From Eubacterium sp. (GTDB taxonomy: Bacteria > Bacillota > Clostridia > Lachnospirales > Lachnospiraceae): a stretch of DNA of 48,059 bases. The notes under the pieces are model-generated. The model worked only from the letters and a program-made list of their open reading frames with translations. It had not been told where the DNA came from and made no database searches. The translations under genes and the position numbers were made by a program. The DNA lies in contig JAILGP010000223.1 of NCBI GenBank assembly GCA_024696635.1, forward strand, positions 1 to 48,059, given 5' to 3'. This document shows positions 19,498 through 26,498 of this stretch, piece after piece; the stretch's first letter is position 1; each line of letters starts with the position of its first letter.

Positions 19498-20145
19498 ATG
19501 GAATTGAAAAATGAAGATAATATAGTACAGAATAATGGTATGAAACTTGTGGATAGAAGACTGAAATATAAGGCTCATCGTGTTAAAGTCTACGAGGATG
19601 AAATTGAAACTCCTGAGGGACAAAGGGTTTATTATGATTTTGTTGAAAATCGTAATGGTTCAGGAGTTCTTTTGGTTGATACGGATGGGAAATTGCTTTT
19701 TGTAAAACAATACAGAAACTGCGTCAACAGGATGGATATAGAGATACCTGCTGGTTGCGCTGAGCCTTCTGATTTTGATGGGTTTAATCTTGATTCCATG
19801 ACCAGGGACCAGCTTTCTGATAGCTTTACGAGGGAGGATTTTGAATCTCCGGATAATCCTTTTTATAAATGTGCTGTTAGGGAGGCACAGGAGGAGACGG
19901 GACTTATCCCTGGTAAGCTTAAATTTGTCAATTATATAATTGGAGCTGTTGGTCTTTTTAGTGAAAGAACTGCTGTTTATATTGGGAGTGATCTTAAAAA
20001 GGGTAGTCTTAATATGGATGAGGATGAATATATAGATCTGGTGAGGCTTTCTTTGGATGAAGCCTTAGAACTTGTCAAAACTGGCAATATTAATGATAGT
20101 AAAACTATTTTGGCTATTTTTGCTTATAAGATATGTAAACCGTAA
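19498..20145 (+). CDS. Nudix hydrolase, ADP-ribose pyrophosphatase-like
   Basis: 215-residue hydrolase of the ADP-sugar pyrophosphatase subfamily, judged from the VLLVDTDGKLLFVKQYR and IEIPAG segments before the box and the GLFSERTAVYIG segment after it. The catalytic half REAQEETG (128-135) is intact. The first half is not: G86 of IPAG is followed by about 28 extra residues, and the position eight before RE, normally the GX5E glutamate, is N120. The substrate is therefore uncertain. ATG at 19498 has GAAAGG about ten bases upstream. Transcribed behind a long structured leader. Confidence 0.85.
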   Translation: MELKNEDNIVQNNGMKLVDRRLKYKAHRVKVYEDEIETPEGQRVYYDFVENRNGSGVLLVDTDGKLLFVKQYRNCVNRMDIEIPAGCAEPSDFDGFNLDSMTRDQLSDSFTREDFESPDNPFYKCAVREAQEETGLIPGKLKFVNYIIGAVGLFSERTAVYIGSDLKKGSLNMDEDEYIDLVRLSLDEALELVKTGNINDSKTILAIFAYKICKP

Positions 20146-20287
20146 GGTTACTTGTAACAAATTTGTAAAAAAAATTTAAAATTTTATTTCCGCAATATTT
20201 AGTGCTTTACGTTATGTCATCCCACGTCATATTGTGAAAAAACGCTAAAATACTGGCTTTCGCCTTGTTTACCATAAAAAAAATTTG

Positions 20288-20316
20288 TTGATTTTATGTA
20301 AATTTATTACTATACT
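20288..20316 (+). promoter_or_regulatory. Putative promoter of the Xer recombinase gene
   Basis: TTGATT (20288-20293), 17 bases, TATACT (20311-20316), about 47 bases before the GTG start. Confidence 0.5.
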
Positions 20317-20362
20317 AAGAACACTGGCAAAGTAAGTATGAATAAATGTGGGGAAAGATATA

Positions 20363-21241
20363 GTGGAAAAAGAGATTGAAAAGTATATAAAATATCTGAC
20401 TGACGTAAAAAAGAGTAGTCAGAATACAGTTCAATCCTATAGGCGTGATCTTGTGAAGATGATGAACTTTTTGCGGGAGAAAGGCTCGGATGATGTGGCA
20501 TCAGTAACTGCAACTCAGCTAAGGGCGTATGTGCTTTATATGGAAGACGAAAAAATGAGCTCGGCAACTGTTTCTAGAAGTATTGCCAGCATCAGGTCTT
20601 TCTTTATATATCTTCTTGAAAAAGGGCTTATATATGGCAATCCTACTGAGGGACTTAAGCCCCCTAAAGTAGAAAAGAAGATTCCTGAGACGCTGAGTAT
20701 TGAAGAGGTTAATTTGCTTCTTGATCAGCCTTCGGGTGATTCTCCTAAGGAGGTAAGGGATAAAGCAATGTTGGAACTGCTTTATGCAACTGGACTTAGG
20801 GTTTCTGAACTAATTTCACTTAAGGTTTCGGATCTTAATCTGTCTCTTGGCTATATTGAATGTCATGATCAGAGTAAGAGTCGTATAATACCTATAGAAA
20901 ATGCTGCTAAGCATGCTCTTTCAAGGTATATAAATGAAATAAGACCTTCAATGTGTGGTTCGTCGGAATATCTTTTTACTAATGTAAAAGGGGAGATGAT
21001 GTCGAGACAGGGATTCTGGAAGGTTCTTAAGTCCTATGCCAAGAAGGCTGGTATTGAAAAAGATATTACGCCTCATATGATAAGACATTCCTTTGCGACA
21101 CATATGGTTAATAATGGTGCTGATTTGGTTAGTCTTCAGGAAATGCTGGGTCATTCGGATATTTCGACAACTCAGATTTATCTGAAGGGTCGTCCGGGAA
21201 AATTAAAAGAGGTTTATGATAAAGCTCATCCGAGAGCATAA
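20363..21241 (+). CDS. xerD: Site-specific tyrosine recombinase, XerD/XerC type
   Basis: 292-residue recombinase for resolving chromosome dimers at dif. The N-terminal SAM-like core-binding domain (to about residue 100) precedes a catalytic domain with the usual residues: Arg in YATGLRVSEL, the beta-hairpin Lys in QSKSRIIPI, HMIRHSFATHM (H..R), the LGH histidine and the tyrosine in STTQIY. GTG at 20363 is chosen because GGGGAAAG lies five bases upstream; a GTG at 20348 would overlap that site. XerD rather than XerC is a judgement from length and the GHSDISTTQIY end. Its last codons form part of a terminator. Confidence 0.9.
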   Translation: MEKEIEKYIKYLTDVKKSSQNTVQSYRRDLVKMMNFLREKGSDDVASVTATQLRAYVLYMEDEKMSSATVSRSIASIRSFFIYLLEKGLIYGNPTEGLKPPKVEKKIPETLSIEEVNLLLDQPSGDSPKEVRDKAMLELLYATGLRVSELISLKVSDLNLSLGYIECHDQSKSRIIPIENAAKHALSRYINEIRPSMCGSSEYLFTNVKGEMMSRQGFWKVLKSYAKKAGIEKDITPHMIRHSFATHMVNNGADLVSLQEMLGHSDISTTQIYLKGRPGKLKEVYDKAHPRA

Positions 21242-21262
21242 GAGCCTGGGATGAGTTTTTTT
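21225..21262 (+). terminator. Terminator overlapping the xerD stop codon
   Basis: CTCATCC (21225-21231) inside the last codons of xerD pairs with GGATGAG (21249-21255), followed by seven T residues. The aroC ribosome site begins six bases later, so read-through or a promoter elsewhere must serve aroC. Confidence 0.7.
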
Positions 21263-21279
21263 GTGTAAGGAGGTAAGTT

Positions 21280-22365
21280 GTGGCTGGTTCAAGCTTTGGA
21301 AATATATTTAAGATAACTACATGGGGGGAGTCTCATGGTAAAGCGTTGGGAGTAACTGTTGATGGTTGTCCTGCCGGACTTGAAATAGATGAAGCTTTTA
21401 TTCAGAGCTTTCTTGATAGAAGGAAGCCAGGTCAGTCTAGTTTTACCACTCAAAGATCTGAAAGTGATAGTGTAAAAATTCTTTCTGGTGTATTTGAAGG
21501 TAAAACAACAGGGTGTCCTATTACTATGATGGTTGAGAATACTTCTCAGATATCAAAGGATTATTCAAATATAGCTGATAAATATAGACCTGGTCATGCT
21601 GATTATACTTATGATATGAAGTATGGTTTCAGAGACTATAGGGGTGGAGGAAGAAGCTCTGGCAGAGAAACTATTGGAAGGGTTGCTGCTGGTGCTGTAG
21701 CTATAAAGCTTTTGAAGGAATTTGGTCTTGATATTTGTGCTTATGTCACTCAGATAGGTGATATTAAAATTGATAGAAATAAATTCGACAGGGATGAAAT
21801 AAGCAGAAATCCTCTCTGTATGCCTGATAAGGATGCTTGTCAGAAGGCTTCAGAATACTTGAGGGGTCTTATGGAGGAGAAGGATTCAAGTGGTGCTCTT
21901 GTGGAATGTATAGCTAGAAATGTACCTGTGGGTATTGGAGATCCTGTTTTTGATAAATTGGATGCAAGACTTGCTTATGCAATAATGTCCATTGGTGCGG
22001 TAAAGGGAGTTGAGATTGGCGATGGTTTTGATGTTGTAACTTCAAAAGGCTCTCAGAATAATGATCAATTCATCAGTGGCATTTCCAAAAAAACTAATCA
22101 TAGTGGTGGAATACTTGGTGGTATTTCGGATGGTAGTGATATCATTCTAAGGGCTGCTTTTAAGCCTACTCCTTCTATATATAAGAAACAAGAAACAGTA
22201 AATGATAAAGGACAGGAGATGGAGATAGAAATAAAGGGCAGACATGATCCTATAATTGCTCCTAGAGCTGTGGTGGTTGTGGAATCAATGGTTGCTATTA
22301 CAATTTTAGATCTTATTTTACAAGGACTTGGAAGTAGGGTTGACAACCTAAAAGAATTGTTATAG
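21280..22365 (+). CDS. aroC: Chorismate synthase
   Basis: Last enzyme of the shikimate pathway, converting EPSP to chorismate with reduced FMN; 361 residues. All signatures are present: TTWGESHGKALG at the start, RPGHADYTYDMKYGFRDYRG, GGRSSGRET, and the C-terminal RHDPIIAPRAVVVVESM. The GTG start has AAGGAGG six bases upstream. Two further shikimate steps are encoded by the fusion gene 450 bases downstream, with rpsO in between. The promoter of rpsO lies inside its last codons. Confidence 0.97.
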   Translation: MAGSSFGNIFKITTWGESHGKALGVTVDGCPAGLEIDEAFIQSFLDRRKPGQSSFTTQRSESDSVKILSGVFEGKTTGCPITMMVENTSQISKDYSNIADKYRPGHADYTYDMKYGFRDYRGGGRSSGRETIGRVAAGAVAIKLLKEFGLDICAYVTQIGDIKIDRNKFDRDEISRNPLCMPDKDACQKASEYLRGLMEEKDSSGALVECIARNVPVGIGDPVFDKLDARLAYAIMSIGAVKGVEIGDGFDVVTSKGSQNNDQFISGISKKTNHSGGILGGISDGSDIILRAAFKPTPSIYKKQETVNDKGQEMEIEIKGRHDPIIAPRAVVVVESMVAITILDLILQGLGSRVDNLKELL

Positions 22366-22368
22366 AAT
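22340..22368 (+). promoter_or_regulatory. Strong promoter of rpsO within the end of aroC
   Basis: A perfect TTGACA (22340-22345), 17 bases, TAGAAT (22363-22368). The -10 box includes the aroC stop codon. Transcription from about 22375 gives a leader of roughly 90 bases before rpsO. Confidence 0.75.
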
Positions 22369-22374
22369 AGCAAA

Positions 22375-22464
22375 GTCTTAAAGACATTTACCCCCTACTG
22401 TGTTTATGGACGACTCCGACCTGAACTCGGTTAAGGGCATATATTTAATAAGGAGGTAGTAAAG
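22375..22464 (+). promoter_or_regulatory. Untranslated leader of rpsO, possible S15 autoregulation site
   Basis: The leader contains a hairpin CCGA-cctgaac-TCGG around 22418-22432 and ends in AAGGAGG before the ATG. S15 represses its own mRNA in several bacteria through leaders of various folds; the assignment here rests on position only. Confidence 0.35.
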
Positions 22465-22731
22465 ATGATTACTAGAGAGCAGAAAGCTGAACTTGCTGCA
22501 AAGTATGGCAAGGACGCTAATGACACAGGTTCACCTGAGGTACAGATCGCAATTCTTACAGCTAGAATTAATGATCTTAATGATCACTTCAAGGTACATC
22601 CAAATGACTATCATTCAAGAAGAGGTCTTCTGAAGATGGTTGGTCAGAGAAGAAACCTTCTTGCTTATCTTAAGGGCAAGGACATCGAGCGTTACAGAGC
22701 AATCATTCAGAAACTTGGTCTTAGAAAATAA
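22465..22731 (+). CDS. rpsO: 30S ribosomal protein S15
   Basis: Primary 16S rRNA-binding protein of 88 residues, full length: helical, with the family signatures [36 protein letters not shown] and [23 protein letters not shown]. Strong AAGGAGG ribosome site, biased codons, its own promoter and a strong terminator, so it is a single-gene unit. In many bacteria rpsO is next to pnp; here an aroE-aroK gene lies between them. Confidence 0.98.
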   Translation: MITREQKAELAAKYGKDANDTGSPEVQIAILTARINDLNDHFKVHPNDYHSRRGLLKMVGQRRNLLAYLKGKDIERYRAIIQKLGLRK

Positions 22732-22737
22732 GACATT

Positions 22738-22768
22738 AAAAGCGCACATTCATTTCGTGCGCTTTTTT
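22738..22768 (+). terminator. Rho-independent terminator after rpsO
   Basis: AAAAGCGCAC (22738-22747), loop, GTGCGC (22757-22762) and six T residues; the A-run can extend the stem into the T-run, so it may work in both directions. Confidence 0.9.
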
Positions 22769-22810
22769 ATTTATTGTTAGTGGTTTAGTCAGGAAGGAAG
22801 TATATAGGCT

Positions 22811-24187
22811 GTGAAAGAAATTGATGGAAAAACAAAAGTTCTTGGGGTTATAGGAAATCCTATTGAGCATACATTGTCGCCTGTTATACATAATAGTTTG
22901 TGCCGGATTCTTGGTATAAATGCGGTGTATGTACCTATTCATGTTGAAAATAATATTGGTTCTGCAGTAAAAGGACTCTGTGCTGCTAAGGTTGCGGGGC
23001 TTAATATTACTGTGCCTTATAAGCAGGAGGTTATGGAAAATCTTGTGGAAATAGACCCTCTTGCTCAAAGGATTGGAGCTGTTAACACGCTTGTTCCTCA
23101 TGAAGGTGGCTATAAAGGCTATAATACTGATATGCCTGGATTAAAAAGGGCTCTTGAGTCTAAAGGCATAAGTCTGGCTGGAAGAAAGGCTATTGTAATT
23201 GGTGCGGGCGGTGCTTCAAGGGCTGTTTGTATCATGCTTATGGATAATGGAGTAGATGAAATATACCTTCTTAATCGAAGCCTTGATAAAGCTCAGGCGA
23301 TTGCGGCAGAGATACCGTGTGTTAAAGCTCTTGGTCTTGATGAATATGATAAAATTCCTTTCTATAATGCTGATGAAAAAAACTCCAGGTATATTATGTT
23401 CCAGTGTACATCTCTTGGTCTTAAACCGGGTGATAAGCTTGCGATAGAGGATGATGCTTTTTACAGACTGGCAGATTATGGATATGATCTTATTTATAAT
23501 CCAGCAAATACTCCTTTTATAAATAAACTTAAGAGTATGAATATATCTTGTGATAATGGACTTTCCATGCTTCTTTATCAGGGGCTTATAGCATTTGAAT
23601 ACTGGTTTGATATAAAAATCAGTCAGGAGGTTTCGCAAAAGGTATATGATATTTTAAGGAGAAAGCTATATGGAGATAATATAGTTCTTGTTGGCTATAT
23701 GGGTTCTGGTAAAACCAGTGTAGGTAAGGAGCTTTCTGAAAAATACAATATGAACTTTGTAGATACTGATGAGTATATTGTTAAGACACAGGCTAAATCT
23801 ATTAATAAAATTTTTGAGGAATCTGGTGAGGCTGGGTTTAGGAAAATAGAAAGTGATAGTATTGCTTCCCTTTCTGGTCTTTGTAATACTGTTATATCAA
23901 CAGGTGGCGGAGCTGTAATCAGTTCTGAAAATAGAGAAATGTTGAAGAAGCTTGGAAGAGTTGTGTATCTTAAGGCTGATACGGAAACTATTTTTAATAG
24001 GGTACGTCATGATGATCAGCGTCCTTTACTTAAATCGGAATCTGAAGAAGAACTAAAAAATAGAATAGAAAATATGCTTTCTGTAAGAAGAGCCTATTAT
24101 GAAACTGCTGCTCATAAGGTGGTTGTTACTGATAATAGGGCCATTCTTGATATTGTAGAGGAAATTGCAGAAGAATTGTCAGAGTGA
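22811..24187 (+). CDS. aroEK: Bifunctional shikimate dehydrogenase - shikimate kinase
   Basis: Fusion of 458 residues carrying two consecutive shikimate-pathway steps. Residues 1-275 are shikimate dehydrogenase: VIGNPIEHTLSPVIHN, NITVPYK with catalytic K71, AVNTLV, GYNTDMPG, and NADP-binding VIGAGGASRAV. Residues 290-458 are shikimate kinase: Walker A GYMGSGKT (295-302), DTDEYI, FRKIES, STGGGAV and the RPLL lid. The joint (DILRRKLYGDNIVLVGYM) is in one open frame with no stop. The start is GTG with AGGAAGG rather far upstream. No quinate-type features were seen. Confidence 0.95.
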   Translation: MKEIDGKTKVLGVIGNPIEHTLSPVIHNSLCRILGINAVYVPIHVENNIGSAVKGLCAAKVAGLNITVPYKQEVMENLVEIDPLAQRIGAVNTLVPHEGGYKGYNTDMPGLKRALESKGISLAGRKAIVIGAGGASRAVCIMLMDNGVDEIYLLNRSLDKAQAIAAEIPCVKALGLDEYDKIPFYNADEKNSRYIMFQCTSLGLKPGDKLAIEDDAFYRLADYGYDLIYNPANTPFINKLKSMNISCDNGLSMLLYQGLIAFEYWFDIKISQEVSQKVYDILRRKLYGDNIVLVGYMGSGKTSVGKELSEKYNMNFVDTDEYIVKTQAKSINKIFEESGEAGFRKIESDSIASLSGLCNTVISTGGGAVISSENREMLKKLGRVVYLKADTETIFNRVRHDDQRPLLKSESEEELKNRIENMLSVRRAYYETAAHKVVVTDNRAILDIVEEIAEELSE

Positions 24188-24219
24188 TATATATTAGTAT
24201 TCACTTTGGAAATAAAATA

Positions 24220-24248
24220 TTGAAGAATAAACTTAATTATGGTAAACT
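24220..24248 (+). promoter_or_regulatory. Putative promoter of pnp
   Basis: TTGAAG (24220-24225), 17 bases, TAAACT (24243-24248). The predicted start near 24256 falls just before the folded leader, so promoter and structure agree. Confidence 0.5.
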
Positions 24249-24261
24249 TTTAAGGATTATG

Positions 24262-24351
24262 CGGGGTGAAAGGAATTTAAAATTTCCCTTTCTACCGAGA
24301 CTGCTGAAAAGCCCTGATGATTCAGGTTTTTTCAGTTGTTTCGGAGCCCCG
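24262..24351 (+). promoter_or_regulatory. Folded 5' leader of pnp
   Basis: CGGGG (24262-24266) pairs with CCCCG (24347-24351) and encloses two hairpins: GAAAGG/CCTTTC (24268-24292) and CTGAAAA..CCTGA/TCAGG..TTTTCAG (about 24304-24335). A double-stranded leader is the known target of RNase III and PNPase autocontrol of pnp in Escherichia coli; a similar function here is inference. Confidence 0.5.
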
Positions 24352-24388
24352 TAAAATCATACATTCATATAATAAAAGGAGAGACATT

Positions 24389-26473
24389 ATGTACAAGAAG
24401 TATGAAATGGAGCTTGCTGGAAAGACTCTTCGCGTAGACGTAGACAGAGTTGGTAAGCAGGCAAACGGAGCTGTACTCATCCATTATGGTGATACAGTAG
24501 TGCTTTCAACAGCAACAGCATCAAAAGAGCCAAGGGATGGAATAGATTTCTTCCCACTTTCAGTTGAGTACAATGAAAAGATGTACGCAGTTGGAAAAAT
24601 CCCTGGTGGATTCAATAAGAGAGAAGGCAAGGCTTCAGAAAACGCGGTTCTTACTTGTCGTGTAATTGACCGTCCTATGAGACCACTTTTCCCTAAGGAT
24701 TTTAGAAATGATGTAACACTTGAAAGCTTAGTTCTTTCAGTTGATCCAGATTGCAGACCAGAGCTTACAGCTATGCTTGGTTCAGCAATTGCTACTTCAA
24801 TTTCGGATATTCCATTTGATGGCCCATGTGCTACAACACAGGTTGGTCTTATCAATGATCATCTTGTATTTAACCCAAGTGCTGCTCAGCTTTCTGTATC
24901 AGATCTTAATCTTACAGTTGCTTCAACAAAGTATAAGGTTATCATGATTGAAGCAGGTGCAAATCAGGTTCCTGAAGAAAAGATGCTTGAGGCTATTTTT
25001 GAAGCCCATAAGGTTAACCAGAAGGTTATCGAGTTTATCGATAGAATCGTTGCTGATTGTGGTAAGGAAAAGTTTGCTTATAAGAGCTATGCGGTTCCTG
25101 AGGAGCTTTTTGAGGATATCAAGACTGTTATCCCTCCAGAAAAGATGGAAGAGGCTGTATTTACAGATGATAAGCAGACAAGAGAAAAGAATATTGACGC
25201 ATTTAAGGAAATGCTTAAAGAAAGATATGCTGATAATGAAGAATGGCTTGCATTCCTGGGCGATGCTCTTTATCAGTATCAGAAGAAGACTGTACGTAAG
25301 ATGATTCTTAGGGATCATAAGCGTCCGGATGGCAGAGCTCTGAATCAGATCAGACCTCTTGCAGCTGAAGTAGATATTATTCCTAGGGTTCATGGTTCTG
25401 CTATGTTTACTCGTGGACAAACTCAGATTTGTGATATTGTAACACTTGCGCCTCTTTCTGAGTCACAAAAGATTGATGGTCTTGATGATTACATTACAGA
25501 AAAGAGATATATGCATCATTATAACTTCCCTTCATATTCTGTTGGCGAAACAAAGGTAAGCCGTGGTCCGGGACGTCGTGAAATCGGACATGGAGCACTT
25601 GCTGAGAGAGCTCTTGTTCCTGTTCTTCCAGAGAAGGAAGATTTCCCATATGCTATTCGTGCCGTATCTGAAACATTTGAATCAAATGGATCAACATCAA
25701 TGGGTTCAACATGTGCATCATGTATGTCTCTTATGGCTGCTGGTGTTCCTATTAAGGCTCCTGTTGCAGGAATAAGCTGCGGTCTTGTTACTGGTGAGAC
25801 AGATGATGATTTCGTTCTTCTCACAGATATTCAGGGACTTGAGGATTTCTTCGGAGATATGGACTTCAAGGTTGCTGGTACAAAGGCTGGTATTACAGCT
25901 ATACAGATGGATATTAAGATTCATGGTCTTACAGACGAGATAATAAAGGGTGCTATAGCTCGTACAAGAGAAGCAAGATTCTTCATTCTTGATGAGTGCA
26001 TGCTTAAGGCTATCCCAGCTCCTAGAGAAGAAGTTAATGAGTACGCTCCAAAGATTAAGTTTATGTCTATCGATCCTGAGAAGATTGGTGAGGTTATTGG
26101 TCAGCGTGGTAAGACAATTAACTCTATTATTGAAGAGACTGGAGTTAAGATTGATATTGATGATGATGGAAATATCTCAATCTGTGGTACAGATAAAGAG
26201 GGTATTGATAAGGCTATATCAATCATTCATTCAATTATTGATCCTATTGAAGTTGGTAAGACTTATGAAGGTACTGTTGTAAGAATTATGCCATTTGGTG
26301 CATTTGTACAGCTTTCTCCTAATAAGGATGGTATGATTCATATATCAAAGCTTGATAGCAAGAGAGTTGAAAAGGTCGAAGATGTTGTAAATATTGGAGA
26401 CAAGGTTCGCGTTAAGGTGCTTGAAGTGGACAGAATGGGCAAGATAAGTCTTTCACTTAAGGATGCTGAGTAA
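24389..26473 (+). CDS. pnp: Polynucleotide phosphorylase
   Basis: 3'-5' phosphorolytic exoribonuclease of 694 residues, forming a trimer and part of the RNA degradation machinery with RNase Y. Two RNase PH-like domains flank a helical domain (second core at FTRGQTQICDIVTLAP, RREIGHGALAERAL, SNGSTSMGSTCA), then KH (GKTINSIIEETGVKIDIDDD) and S1 (EGTVVRIMPFGAFVQL) domains. The ATG at 24389 follows AAAGGAGAG; an in-frame ATG at 24317 lies within the leader hairpin and is rejected. Codons are highly biased, as for a highly expressed gene. Confidence 0.97.
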   Translation: MYKKYEMELAGKTLRVDVDRVGKQANGAVLIHYGDTVVLSTATASKEPRDGIDFFPLSVEYNEKMYAVGKIPGGFNKREGKASENAVLTCRVIDRPMRPLFPKDFRNDVTLESLVLSVDPDCRPELTAMLGSAIATSISDIPFDGPCATTQVGLINDHLVFNPSAAQLSVSDLNLTVASTKYKVIMIEAGANQVPEEKMLEAIFEAHKVNQKVIEFIDRIVADCGKEKFAYKSYAVPEELFEDIKTVIPPEKMEEAVFTDDKQTREKNIDAFKEMLKERYADNEEWLAFLGDALYQYQKKTVRKMILRDHKRPDGRALNQIRPLAAEVDIIPRVHGSAMFTRGQTQICDIVTLAPLSESQKIDGLDDYITEKRYMHHYNFPSYSVGETKVSRGPGRREIGHGALAERALVPVLPEKEDFPYAIRAVSETFESNGSTSMGSTCASCMSLMAAGVPIKAPVAGISCGLVTGETDDDFVLLTDIQGLEDFFGDMDFKVAGTKAGITAIQMDIKIHGLTDEIIKGAIARTREARFFILDECMLKAIPAPREEVNEYAPKIKFMSIDPEKIGEVIGQRGKTINSIIEETGVKIDIDDDGNISICGTDKEGIDKAISIIHSIIDPIEVGKTYEGTVVRIMPFGAFVQLSPNKDGMIHISKLDSKRVEKVEDVVNIGDKVRVKVLEVDRMGKISLSLKDAE

Positions 26474-26498
26474 TTTTAACTAAATCGGGGGTCGCTTT

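Noticed and set aside
24317-24388. N-terminal extension of PNPase from the ATG at 24317
   Set aside because: The ATG is buried in a leader hairpin without a ribosome site; the ATG at 24389 has AAAGGAGAG and matches the family start.
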